From Strigomonas culicis (Eukaryota; Euglenozoa; Kinetoplastea; Trypanosomatida; Trypanosomatidae): 29,491 nucleotides of DNA. Positions 7,743 through 16,163 of this stretch are shown here, piece by piece. Position 1 is the first letter of the stretch; each line of letters begins with the position of its first letter. Under the pieces are notes generated by a model that was not told the origin of the DNA, searched no databases, and saw only the letters and a program-made list of their open reading frames with translations. Where the stretch lies: contig AUXH01000197.1 of assembly GCA_000482145.1 (NCBI GenBank), positions 1-29,491 of the forward strand. Direction: 5' to 3'. The position numbers and the translations under genes were made by a program.

Positions 7743-10700
7743 ATGAATAGTAATGACGACATCACCTCTCCTTTTTACGTTGATGAGAATGCCATCTACA
7801 CTGCCGCTTCCCAAGGAAATATGTTGTTAGCCAGCGCCACGACTAGTGCCAGAACGACACCCCTTCCGCCTCCAGGGCAAGGAACTCGTAATGCGACGGA
7901 TGGTGGTGCGGTGGTGGCCAGACGTAACAGCCCGAAGCGGAACACACCGCTGATGGAGGCCGCACCGCCAACGCCGTTCGTGTCGGAGCTGCCGACCGTC
8001 GCGGACAGCGAGACAGTGCGCGACAGCGCCTCAGTGTGTGGCGTCACGGCGGACAGCGCATCTGCCACACACAATAATAATAATAACAATAATAACAATA
8101 ACAACAATAATACGCATTCCAACACGCTGAATGAGCTGTACAATAACGAAAACAGCACGCACAAGTCCTACATCAACGCCTATGCGCCGCGGCCGCACAA
8201 GCCTGCCAAGCTGCACTTTCTCGTCCTGCTGCGCCGCGACCACGTCGGTGACAAGTGGGGGTTTCTGAACTACAAGGGTGTGTTTCCGCTGACGATCGGC
8301 AAGGTACACGTGGACGAGATTCGCTACGTGGGCGGCGAAAGCGCCGCGGCCCCGGCGGAGCCGCAGGCCCAGAAACAGAAGGCGATGGAGATCATCCTGC
8401 GAAAGGAGGAGCACGATCATCACATCTACTATATCCACTACCCCCCCTTCCTGCGCCAGCACATCAACCTGGTGCCCGCGGCCCCCGGCCGGCCGCCGGC
8501 GGAGCTGCTTCAGAAAAAGGATGTCATCTTGGAGATCAACGGCACCGTGATCGACAACTACGAGCACGGGATCGAGAACATCCAGAAGGCCCAGCTGCAC
8601 CTGCTGCTCCTCGTCGAGCGAGCGGAAGCGGAAGCGGAGGCGCAGGCGCAGGGGTCGGTCGCGCAGCCGCGCACCGCCACCCCGCAGCCACCGCAGCCGC
8701 TCCCCCGCGCGCAGGATCCCGGCGCCCCCACCGCCGCGCCGAGCGCACGCAGCGAGGACGGACCGAAGCGCGCGCGCGAGACAGCGGAGGAGCCGGGGGC
8801 GGAGCCGGCGCCCAAGCGCGCGCCCCGCGCGGAGGCGCCGCCGCCGCCGGTGGTCGTGGCTGCTGCGCCGCCGCCGTCGCCCGCCCCCCGTCCGCACGCC
8901 ACGGCCGACGCTCGGCACAGCGGCGGTGAGAGCAGCAGCAAGCGGGAGCGCGAGACGCCGCCCCCGAAGGAGAACATGCACTACCTGGCGCAGATCATCT
9001 GCCTCGAGCGGAAGCTGCACGACCTCGATGCCCAGAAGCGGAAGACGAAGGGGCACCACCTGCAGCGAGCGGCACTGCAGCGGGAGCTCGACGACTTGCG
9101 CCGCAAGCGGAAGCAGAAACAGGAGGAGGAGGAGCGCGCGGAGGCGATGCGAGCAAACCGCAGTGGGAGTATGAATAGTAAAGGTCCAGACGGGGCCCAT
9201 CCTCGGGCACTCGCGAGGGGCGGAGAGGCAGTGGAAGAAGCGAGGGCCAGTGCCACCATCAGCCAAAGGCAAGCCGAAGCGGAGGCGAGGGCCAAAGCAA
9301 ATGCGGAGGCGAAGGCAAAGGCCGAAGCGGAAGCGAAGGCTAAAGCCGAAGCGGAAGCAAAGGCTAAAGCTGAAGCGGAAGCAAAGGCTAAAGCTGAAGC
9401 AGAGGCGAGAGCCAAGGCCGAAGCAGAGGAAAAGGCGAAGGCAGAAGCAGAGGTAAAGGCAAAGGCGGAGGCGGAGGCAAAGGAGAAGGCAGAAGCAGAA
9501 GCAAAGGCTAAAGCGGAAGCGGAAGCACAAAGAAAAAGAGAAGAGCAAGACGCCGAGCGACGAGAGAAACTCCGCGTCTTGAAAACCGAATTAGAGCGTC
9601 TCAAACAGTTGAAAAGGCAAAAAGATGAGGAAGAAGCGGCAGCGGCAGCAGCGGAGCAGGAGAGAAAAAGAAAAAGGGAAGAAGAGGAGGAGATGCGAAG
9701 GCGCAGCGTCCTGCCGAGTGTTACGCCAATCTTCCATCCCCATGCTGGATTGCTTCCCACACGCAATCACAGCCCTTTTCCCTCCTCGACCATATCGATG
9801 ACGACCATGACACCCCATGCGCCAAATGGCTATAGATACACGTACGATTACGATTACTACAAAACACATGTAAACCGCCAGCTGACCATCTTTACCACGT
9901 TGGAAAAGATCAAACAGGGGCTTGAAAAGGTAGCAAGCAATAATGCTACGCCTACTACTACCACTAGTGGTACCACCACCACCGATCATTCGAACGAGAA
10001 GGGTTCGGCAGACAGACACGCTTATGAAAAGGCGGTTCGGAACGCGGTGCGGGCAAAAAACCACACCGATCTACACAACCTTTTCACGCGCACGCGTGCG
10101 TCTGGTGGCGAGGGCGGCGCGGCGCACGAACCGCGGTCGAACCACGCCGACATCCTTGGCGCGCTCGAGCCGCTGCCTCGCCAGGCAGTCTATGACTGCG
10201 ATGGCTGTCCCTTTCGCTCGGTCGCTTCAGAGGAGCACAGCGAAACGAAGGATAGTACAGACCGTCAGCCGCAGCACGGCTTTACCGAAGCCTTTCATGC
10301 CGCGGCGCAGAAGGCCCTCACGCACCGCTTGCTGAGCAACAGTGTGCACACCACACGTTCGAAAGCAAGCAACAGCAAAACGAGCGTGGCGCTCTCAGAA
10401 GACAACGTCGTGAAGGGTCTCGTAGACAACGTCCTTCTTGCTCAGAAAACGATGAAGCAGCAGAAGCGGAAGGCGGCGTCGCCGGCGCCCACCGAGGCGG
10501 ACGAGGTGGAGCGGCAAGCCCAAAAGGAGAAGGCCCAGTACATCCGCAGTGAGACGCAGCGGCTGCAGGAGCAGCACGTCTGCCTGCGCCGCGCCCTGGA
10601 GGCGCAGCTGCAGCAGGATGAGGCACACATGAAGAGCGACGCCGCGCCGCACGCTGAGCACGAGAAGCAGGCTGCGCAGGAGCGCACCGCGCTGGCCGCC

Positions 10701-11117
10701 GCGCTTGCGCGGGTGGAGCAGCGCGCGGCGGAGCCGAAGCACCAGCCGGTCGGGCGGCCCAACACACCCACGCCGCCCACGAACACCGGCGCGACCAACC
10801 CCTTCCCGGTGCCCACGCTGCCGGTGGCGGTGGGGAGAAGCCCCGGGCCGGAGGGTGCGCCGCCGCCGATGCTGTCCAGCCTGCACGTGAAACCCTCTTC
10901 CTACCCGTTGACGGCGGCGAGGGGGCCGCAGTTCCCACACCGGCCATCCAAAAAGCAACGCCAAAAACGCAATAAGCGAGAGCGTGAGATGTACGCGAAT
11001 ATGTACATGGGGCAGCACCACCGTGCGGCGACGACGCCTACGCATCAAATTGGCGTTATTCCTAGTAATTCTAGTGCAGGGGATGATGCGTCAAAGCGGT
11101 TGAAAAATGAACCTTAA
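7743..11117 (+). CDS. PDZ-like domain and coiled-coil protein, Ala/Glu/Lys repeat
   Basis: The protein is 1124 aa. A PDZ-like module sits at ~155-292: it begins near KLHFLVLLRRDHVGDKWGFL and ends with DVILEINGTVIDNYEHGIEN followed by a strand ending LLLVERA, which matches the usual PDZ ending of 'ING..V....H..A...I'. PDZ domains bind C-terminal peptides, so a scaffolding role is inferred. A 13-Asn tract lies at 111-123. After a Pro/Ala-rich linker come a Leu-containing coiled coil (~420-475) and a long charged helix (~507-655) built of AEAEAKAK-type octapeptides. The rest is largely disordered, with a second helical part (~920-1000) and a basic cluster SKKQRQKRNKRERE near 1070 that could be a nuclear signal. 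I do not recognise a named orthologue. Confidence 0.75.
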   Translation: MNSNDDITSPFYVDENAIYTAASQGNMLLASATTSARTTPLPPPGQGTRNATDGGAVVARRNSPKRNTPLMEAAPPTPFVSELPTVADSETVRDSASVCGVTADSASATHNNNNNNNNNNNNNTHSNTLNELYNNENSTHKSYINAYAPRPHKPAKLHFLVLLRRDHVGDKWGFLNYKGVFPLTIGKVHVDEIRYVGGESAAAPAEPQAQKQKAMEIILRKEEHDHHIYYIHYPPFLRQHINLVPAAPGRPPAELLQKKDVILEINGTVIDNYEHGIENIQKAQLHLLLLVERAEAEAEAQAQGSVAQPRTATPQPPQPLPRAQDPGAPTAAPSARSEDGPKRARETAEEPGAEPAPKRAPRAEAPPPPVVVAAAPPPSPAPRPHATADARHSGGESSSKRERETPPPKENMHYLAQIICLERKLHDLDAQKRKTKGHHLQRAALQRELDDLRRKRKQKQEEEERAEAMRANRSGSMNSKGPDGAHPRALARGGEAVEEARASATISQRQAEAEARAKANAEAKAKAEAEAKAKAEAEAKAKAEAEAKAKAEAEARAKAEAEEKAKAEAEVKAKAEAEAKEKAEAEAKAKAEAEAQRKREEQDAERREKLRVLKTELERLKQLKRQKDEEEAAAAAAEQERKRKREEEEEMRRRSVLPSVTPIFHPHAGLLPTRNHSPFPSSTISMTTMTPHAPNGYRYTYDYDYYKTHVNRQLTIFTTLEKIKQGLEKVASNNATPTTTTSGTTTTDHSNEKGSADRHAYEKAVRNAVRAKNHTDLHNLFTRTRASGGEGGAAHEPRSNHADILGALEPLPRQAVYDCDGCPFRSVASEEHSETKDSTDRQPQHGFTEAFHAAAQKALTHRLLSNSVHTTRSKASNSKTSVALSEDNVVKGLVDNVLLAQKTMKQQKRKAASPAPTEADEVERQAQKEKAQYIRSETQRLQEQHVCLRRALEAQLQQDEAHMKSDAAPHAEHEKQAAQERTALAAALARVEQRAAEPKHQPVGRPNTPTPPTNTGATNPFPVPTLPVAVGRSPGPEGAPPPMLSSLHVKPSSYPLTAARGPQFPHRPSKKQRQKRNKREREMYANMYMGQHHRAATTPTHQIGVIPSNSSAGDDASKRLKNEP
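8073..8111 (+). repeat. (AAT/AAC)13 in-frame trinucleotide tract encoding poly-Asn
   Basis: Thirteen consecutive AAT or AAC codons interrupt otherwise GC-rich coding sequence. The mix of AAT and AAC is typical of an expanded and then partly diverged microsatellite. Confidence 0.9.
9265..9540 (+). repeat. 24-bp tandem repeat coding AEAEAKAK octapeptides
   Basis: About eleven degenerate copies of a 24-bp unit encode Ala-Glu-Ala-Glu-Ala-Lys-Ala-Lys variants. Copies around 9325-9400 are almost identical in DNA, which indicates recent duplication. The peptide should form a long uninterrupted charged alpha-helix. Confidence 0.85.
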
Positions 11118-11128
11118 TCTCAATGCGT

Positions 11129-11201
11129 ACACACGCACACACACACTCAGAGAGAGAGAGAGCAGTCGGACCAAAATAACAACATACATACATACATATA
11201 C

Positions 11202-11232
<31 letters not shown>
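11129..11232 (+). repeat. CA tract and GT tract in inverted arrangement, potential hairpin
   Basis: A CA-rich run (11129-11146) and a perfect GT run (11205-11230) on the same strand are complementary. They could pair over ~16 bp with a ~60-nt loop in the 3'UTR of the upstream gene. Confidence 0.5.
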
Positions 11233-11354
11233 CTTAAGCCAAGTCGTCTGCGTTAATTCGAGCATGGAAGTAAAAAAGAAAGTTGCTTACCATACAATAC
11301 ATATATATAAGGTACGGATATGTGTATGTACGCAGTAGACGCTTTGTTTGGATC

Positions 11355-11389
11355 TGTTCTCTTTTTCTTCCTTTTTTTTCCCCTTTTAG
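11355..11389 (+). promoter_or_regulatory. Strong candidate trans-splice acceptor for the 11421 gene
   Basis: Thirty-three nearly uninterrupted pyrimidines end in CCCCTTTTAG, with AG at 11388-11389. The leader would be only 31 nt and contains an out-of-frame ATG at 11405. Confidence 0.7.
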
Positions 11390-11404
11390 AGCAAAAAGTA
11401 GAAA

Positions 11405-11440
11405 ATGATAGTGACGAGGGATGGAGTCCATTTTTTATAA
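11405..11440 (+). other. Upstream ORF overlapping the main start
   Basis: An ATG at 11405 opens an 11-codon frame ending with TAA at 11438-11440, out of frame with and overlapping the main ATG at 11421. Most other leaders in this window have no upstream ATG, so this stands out. It would be expected to lower translation of the main frame. Confidence 0.55.
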
Positions 11441-13274
11441 CAGCCACATTCGAGATGCAACGAAGCGGGTGCAGCTGCTGCTCGCCGCCACGGAGACGCT
11501 GCTGGCGCGGCAGGCGGAGGGCGGTACCTCCGCGGCGGCACGCGGGACGCGCGTGCCGTGCGTCAACCTCCTCGTGCGCATCCCCTCACTCGCGCAGTGC
11601 GTCCACCGCCAGCAGGCAAAGGAAAAAACACTAAAGAAGAATGCCAGCCGCGAAGCGGGAAAAACGGCGGACCAGCAACAGACAGATGCAAAGCCAAAAC
11701 TCAAACCAAAACAAAAATCCACTAGCGCGACCTGTAATAAGCGGTGGCGGCGCCTCCAAGAAGGTCTGCAGGTGGCTACGCTGGAGACGAAAAAACTAAT
11801 GAAGCGCGCGCGCCGCGACTTGTACCAAGTTGAGACCATTCTTTCAAAATCTTCTAGTCCGTCGCACAGTAGACCGCTCCCCGTCTTTGTACTGACTGCC
11901 TTCCTGCAACCCTACTCCTTCAACGACTTGTTGCTGCTTCGCACATGGCAGAATCCTCTTCAGGCGGATCCGGTCCAACAGCAGAAGCCGCGTCGTCTTT
12001 CAGTGAAGAAAAGAAAAAGGGAAAAGCACCCAAAGCAGACCCATACAAGTGCCTCCCCGCTACAAGCCGCTGCTCTTGTGGCCTTGTCCTTCACGGTTCA
12101 CAACGCCAAGTTTTTCCTCTCGCGTTATAAAAAAGGGCAATCCCCATCCCACACGGTAGCAACTGGAAAACAGAAAGCGATCCCATCGAACCACTTCTTC
12201 TTCGACGCCTCTGACTTTCTGCTGCCGCACCAGCACTTGCTGATCGACGTCTCTACGTTTTTGCTGAAGCCCAATCGGATGGAAGACCCTTACGCGCACA
12301 TGCATTTGGAAGAGAAGGTCCTGCAGCGGACTTTTCTCTCTGGTATCTTCTTTGACTTTTTTGACATCCCTCTGAAGCGATCCGCGCTACTTATCTTGTA
12401 CAAGCACGTGGCGCCGGCACGCGGGGATGGGAGCCGCCCGCCGCACGTGCCCGCTTTTAAAAGAAAGCAAGACCGTACTACTAATAACAATAATACGAAT
12501 AATACAATGATCAACGCCGAGACCGTGCAGGTGACTGCCGTCATGGAGTTGCTACTGCGTCTTCGAGAGGAGGAGAAGAGAAAAAGGAATGGCCATCTCA
12601 TCTGTCGAAAAGGGAAGAACTCTTCTTCGCCGTCGTCTTCTGATCGCGATATGCAGAGCTCGACCCTTCTTGCATGGCCTTTTGTGTTCTCCGCCGGGTA
12701 CGTGCTGGGCAAGGATACACAGCTGCCAAGCACGAATACCAATGCAGCACCACAACAGAAAGATGTATTCTACCCCTTAGCCCACTTGTACGACGAGCTG
12801 TACCTCTTGCTGTTCCCCGCAGCGGCGCTGAGTGGGATACAGCGCGGCGGCCAAGGGAGGCGGCAGCAGGCCGCCCACCCGGTGTCCTCGAACAGCCTTT
12901 GGGGCCGCTGCCGTCACTTCCTAAACGCAGGCGTCCTGCAGACGCTCAACGAGGCCATCGCACTGCGTGTGGTCACGAAGTACTTTCTCCATGCAAAGGC
13001 TGTCCTGGAACAGACAAGCGGCGGCACGCGGCCGCGCGTGAAGGTCATCTTGGCGCTGAAGGACGACCAGGAGGCGCTTACCACTGAAGCGGCGGCGACG
13101 GGAAACAAGAGGAAGAAGATGGAAACAGAGCCGACGCAGCAGCACAGTAGCACAGACCGTCCACCGAAGTGCAAGCGGGGTCGGGACGGCGATGACCCGA
13201 AGCAGGACTTGCAACCCATGAAGATTCTTAAGCGTGAAAGTACGGAGGCGCTTTCGTGGGAAGAGGCATTGTAA
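11421..13274 (+). CDS. Hypothetical protein, 617 aa, basic, no recognised domain
   Basis: I do not recognise this protein. It begins with a helical segment (RDATKRVQLLLAATETLLAR), followed by a Lys/Gln-rich linker at ~68-105 and several hydrophobic, probably folded blocks: around LPVFVLTAFLQPYSFNDLLL (~150-170), a segment with AALVALSFTVHNAKFFLSRY (~215-235), HQHLLIDVSTFLLKPNRMED (~273-292) and LSGIFFDFFDIPLKRSALLI (~310-330). Short Asn and Ser tracts interrupt the fold. The C-terminus is rich in Lys/Arg, with NKRKKME and KCKRGRDG resembling nuclear signals. There is no signal peptide or clear membrane helix. Good G/C codon bias at both ends and an excellent acceptor upstream support it as a real gene. 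Confidence 0.7.
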   Translation: MESIFYNSHIRDATKRVQLLLAATETLLARQAEGGTSAAARGTRVPCVNLLVRIPSLAQCVHRQQAKEKTLKKNASREAGKTADQQQTDAKPKLKPKQKSTSATCNKRWRRLQEGLQVATLETKKLMKRARRDLYQVETILSKSSSPSHSRPLPVFVLTAFLQPYSFNDLLLLRTWQNPLQADPVQQQKPRRLSVKKRKREKHPKQTHTSASPLQAAALVALSFTVHNAKFFLSRYKKGQSPSHTVATGKQKAIPSNHFFFDASDFLLPHQHLLIDVSTFLLKPNRMEDPYAHMHLEEKVLQRTFLSGIFFDFFDIPLKRSALLILYKHVAPARGDGSRPPHVPAFKRKQDRTTNNNNTNNTMINAETVQVTAVMELLLRLREEEKRKRNGHLICRKGKNSSSPSSSDRDMQSSTLLAWPFVFSAGYVLGKDTQLPSTNTNAAPQQKDVFYPLAHLYDELYLLLFPAAALSGIQRGGQGRRQQAAHPVSSNSLWGRCRHFLNAGVLQTLNEAIALRVVTKYFLHAKAVLEQTSGGTRPRVKVILALKDDQEALTTEAAATGNKRKKMETEPTQQHSSTDRPPKCKRGRDGDDPKQDLQPMKILKRESTEALSWEEAL

Positions 13275-13613
13275 TATACGTATGTGGATTTGTAATAACT
13301 GACGCTTATTCTTTTTTTTGTTTTGTTTTGTTGTCATTCTTGTAGCATCGTAATGAGGACGATATGCATAATGTTCTTAATTATGTGAGAGATGCAGTAG
13401 AAGAGTAGTTACATATGGTTTTTCTTGCACACTTTCTTTCTTTTTTTGTTTTTGTTGTGCTCTTTTCAGCTTTAAAAAGAAAAACTTCAAAAAAGAAAGA
13501 ATAGATTTGCCTTTCAACTACATAATATACATCTATCATTTAAACAGTTTCCTTCACGTAATTGGCAGTGTTTCATCGTAACATTAGTGTTATTCTTTGC
13601 GCAAAAAAAAAAA
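13275..13613 (+). other. AT-rich spacer
   Basis: The 339 bases hold T-rich 3'UTR sequence, one strong polypyrimidine-AG signal and an A-rich leader without ATG. No gene is seen. Confidence 0.6.
13430..13469 (+). promoter_or_regulatory. Candidate trans-splice acceptor for the first CTL gene
   Basis: A T/C-rich tract of ~38 nt ends in TGCTCTTTTCAG, with AG at 13468-13469. The first ATG after it is 13614. Confidence 0.65.
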
Positions 13614-15668
13614 ATGCAGCAGGGGTACAATTTCGGACCTGGCGATGCGAGCGACGACGAGCGCATGGACAGCTACACCCATCCTGCGCTCTACACTAAC
13701 CCGCACACTAGCATACAGCAAGCCGACGATGACGGCCATGCTGCTGCGCCCCCTTCTTCGGATGAAGGAGAAGGTGCCACCGACGCTCATACCCGTCACA
13801 ATAATGATACAAATGATGTTGCACCATCAGCGCTATCCTCCGTCTCATCGTCGTCGGCCGCTGCGTCACAGAGGCCGCCCAACACGCCCGGCTCTTCGCA
13901 GGCCCACGTGGATCTGTCCGACCCTCCGACGCTGGAGCACCGCAACCCACGCCCAAGAGACCATCTCGAGCGCGCGCAGGACGTGTTGGTGGTGAACATG
14001 GACGCGGACGAAGACGCCGCTGCCCATCCCAAGCTGCCAGCGCACGACCCCCCGACGGCGGCGCACGATCCTCAGGGAGGGTCGCCGAGCGCCATACACC
14101 GCTTCGAACCCGACATTGTGACCATCGATGGCAACAGCGGCAGCGCCGCCGTGGTGGATGCGCCGCCCGCACACGTGGCTGAGACGTTTCTGTACACGCC
14201 CGCCGAGGTCGCAGCGCAGCCCGCGCTCGCGCGGTTTCAGCAAGGCCGCTACCGCGACATCGTCTTTGCCATTCTCTTTGTCCTGCTGCTGCTCTTCACG
14301 TTTATCTATGGCATCGCGGCCGCCGCGTCGTACACGGTGCAGGCCCGCACGCCCACTAGCAGCCCGCTTTACGCCCTCCGGCAGGGCTATGGGGCGAGCT
14401 CGGTGCTCTCGGGGCTCATCCTCGGGGCCCTTGTGGCGGCGCTCGTCGGAATGGTCTTTGTGTTCAGCCTCACGTACTTCCCCCGGCCGCTGCTGCTGGT
14501 GGCGCTCGTTGGCGCCCTCGTGTTGGATTTCGTCGCGCTCATCCTGCTGGGCGTCCAGCAGCTCTGGCTGGGCTTCGCGGCGCTCCTTGTGCTGGCGGCG
14601 GTGCAGCTGCTGTGGCTGCTGCTGTCGCTGCGCCACGTGGCGCTCACGGTCGAGCTGGTGCGGATGGGCAGCTACGCCGTGCGCAAGTTCGTGGCGCTGC
14701 TGCTGCTGAACTTTGCGTGCCTGCTCTTCTTTCTGCTCTTCGCACTCGCCTGGCTGAGCGCGCTGATCCCCTCCGCGGACCGCGCCTACACAGACCGGCT
14801 GAAGGGCGTGGACTACTTCTTGTTCCTGCTGCTCGCCTTCGCCTTCTTCTGGGTCGCGCAGGTGGTCCCTAACATCATGCACACCACGACCGCGGGCGTC
14901 ACCGCCACGTGGTACTTCGTCGGCGTCGCGTGCATGAAGACAGACCAGCGCATCGACTGGAACCAGCCAACGCAGCGCGCGCGCGCGGGCGCCCACACAG
15001 ACCGCCCGCCGATGAACACGAATGAGGACCGGTTGTTGGAGTTCGACTCGTACGACCTGCCGCGCGGCGCCACCCTCCTCTGCTTCCGCCGCGCAACGAC
15101 GGCCAGCCTCGGCTCCGTCTCCCTCGGCAGCCTCGCCTTTGTGCTCGTCCGCTGTCTGGAAAGCACCCTGTGTAGCAGCTCGGCGACGCGCGCGGCGGGC
15201 GAGGACGACATGAGCTGCGGCGGCGCCTGCGGCCACGGCCTGCTGCGCTGCGTCGCCACCGGCTGGATCCACATCACGGAAATGCTCTTCCGCTGCGCGA
15301 ATCAGTACGCCTACGTGGACGTGGCCGTCGCCGGCAGCGGTTACGTGGCCGCCGCGCGTGGCACCTTCACGCGGCTGCGGAACAGCTTTTTCTCTGCCTA
15401 TCTGCACGACAGCCTCCTCGAGACGGCACTGCAGCTGCTGGCGGTCGCCGTCGCGGCGCTGATCGGCGCGTCGACCGCTTTCTGCTTCAGTGAAAGCGCA
15501 CTGGTGGGCAGCGCCGCCTTCCTTCTGTCGCTGGTGACGCTCAATCTCTTCCTGACGCCCCTCTGCAGCGCGGTCGCAACACTGCTGGTCTGCTTCGCGG
15601 AGACACCCGAGGAGCTGCGGCAGTGCAATCCGGTGCTTTACCGCCGCCTCTGCGTGGTCGACGCATAG
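13614..15668 (+). CDS. Choline transporter-like protein (CTL/SLC44/Pns1 family), copy 1
   Basis: The 684-aa protein has a ~210-residue hydrophilic N-terminus rich in Asp, Pro, Ser and Ala, then about ten hydrophobic membrane segments. CTL hallmarks are visible: HTTTAGVTATWYF near residue 423 in the loop and helix after VVPNIM, SLGSVSLGSLAF near 500, the NQYAYVDVAVAGSGYVAAAR region near 563-582, and the C-terminal CFAETPEELRQCNPVLYRRL near 660. CTL proteins are plasma-membrane or organelle transporters linked to choline or ethanolamine uptake; the substrate here is not shown by sequence. The start is the ATG at 13614: the frame is open a little further upstream, but only through a GTG and an A-run. 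It is tandem with a shorter paralogue at 16164, sharing long identical DNA stretches. Confidence 0.85.
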   Translation: MQQGYNFGPGDASDDERMDSYTHPALYTNPHTSIQQADDDGHAAAPPSSDEGEGATDAHTRHNNDTNDVAPSALSSVSSSSAAASQRPPNTPGSSQAHVDLSDPPTLEHRNPRPRDHLERAQDVLVVNMDADEDAAAHPKLPAHDPPTAAHDPQGGSPSAIHRFEPDIVTIDGNSGSAAVVDAPPAHVAETFLYTPAEVAAQPALARFQQGRYRDIVFAILFVLLLLFTFIYGIAAAASYTVQARTPTSSPLYALRQGYGASSVLSGLILGALVAALVGMVFVFSLTYFPRPLLLVALVGALVLDFVALILLGVQQLWLGFAALLVLAAVQLLWLLLSLRHVALTVELVRMGSYAVRKFVALLLLNFACLLFFLLFALAWLSALIPSADRAYTDRLKGVDYFLFLLLAFAFFWVAQVVPNIMHTTTAGVTATWYFVGVACMKTDQRIDWNQPTQRARAGAHTDRPPMNTNEDRLLEFDSYDLPRGATLLCFRRATTASLGSVSLGSLAFVLVRCLESTLCSSSATRAAGEDDMSCGGACGHGLLRCVATGWIHITEMLFRCANQYAYVDVAVAGSGYVAAARGTFTRLRNSFFSAYLHDSLLETALQLLAVAVAALIGASTAFCFSESALVGSAAFLLSLVTLNLFLTPLCSAVATLLVCFAETPEELRQCNPVLYRRLCVVDA
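14758..14808 (+). repeat. 51-bp block identical to 16954-17004 in the paralogue
   Basis: This segment coding for ALIPSADRAYTDRLKG is identical, base for base, to 16954-17004 in the neighbouring CTL gene, including all silent positions. Confidence 0.9.
14874..14920 (+). repeat. 47-bp block identical to 17070-17116 in the paralogue
   Basis: This segment coding for IMHTTTAGVTATWYF is identical to 17070-17116. The DNA between this block and the 51-bp block differs at many positions, so identity is patchy. Confidence 0.9.
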
Positions 15669-16163
15669 CATACACGCGAATGGGTATACAATGATAAAAA
15701 ACTTAAAAAAAAAAAAACGATCATGCACATTATGCGTATCACTATAGTGGGTGAGAGGATGAACGGAACGCACATCAAAGTGCGAAAATGATCAAAAAAA
15801 GAAGTGAGTGATTTCTTTTTTTTTTACTTTTGCATTTCTTATTATTATTATTAACGATAATACGCACTTTCTTTTTTTTTTTTGCGTTTTTCTTGTTTCG
15901 CCATCTTGCAGCTTGTCTTTGCGTTTTTTTTTTTTGCACTCTCCAACATACCTACAGTATAGCACATAAACGTTCTGTTTCTCAATACATGGCTGTGAGA
16001 TAATTATGTATCTTTGAAAGAAGAAGTAAGCATTCTTGTCTTCACCCGCCTTTAATTCACCATACATGTCTCTTCACTGTTTTCGCTCACTCTCATTTTT
16101 CTATAAATGTATACTATCCTTAGTTTCTATAGAACAACAAAACTAACAACCAAAAGCAACACA
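15669..16163 (+). other. AT-rich spacer between the two CTL genes
   Basis: The 495 bases contain A-runs, several T9-T12 runs (near 15818, 15870 and 15926) and the acceptor of the second CTL gene. It shows no evident similarity to the spacer before the first copy. No gene is seen. Confidence 0.6.
16061..16132 (+). promoter_or_regulatory. Candidate trans-splice acceptor for the second CTL gene
   Basis: After the pyrimidine-rich stretch 16061-16101 the first AGs are at 16122-16123 and 16131-16132. Both lie downstream of the ATG at 16107, which therefore would not be in the mRNA. This supports 16164 as the true start. Confidence 0.55.

Larger units (their letters stand above)
11118..11420 (+). 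other. Spacer with CA, AG and GT microsatellites
   Basis: The 303-base spacer holds a (CA)n at ~11129-11146, an (AG)n at ~11149-11162 and a (GT)n at 11205-11230, then a strong polypyrimidine tract. No gene is seen. Confidence 0.65.

Noticed and set aside
8031..9548. 505-codon minus-strand frame opposite the PDZ-like gene
   Set aside because: It mirrors the Ala/Glu/Lys repeat as a Cys/Phe/Leu/Arg repeat and has no independent evidence of coding.
13587..13613. N-terminal extension of the first CTL protein
   Set aside because: It would start at GTG and run through an A12 run; the ATG at 13614 is the first after the splice acceptor.
13866..15773. 635-codon minus-strand frame opposite the first CTL gene
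   Set aside because: The plus strand has clear CTL motifs; the minus frame is compositional shadow.
16107..16163. Earlier in-frame ATG of the second CTL gene
   Set aside because: It lies upstream of the first AG after the polypyrimidine tract (16122-16123), and the 19 codons are AT-rich.
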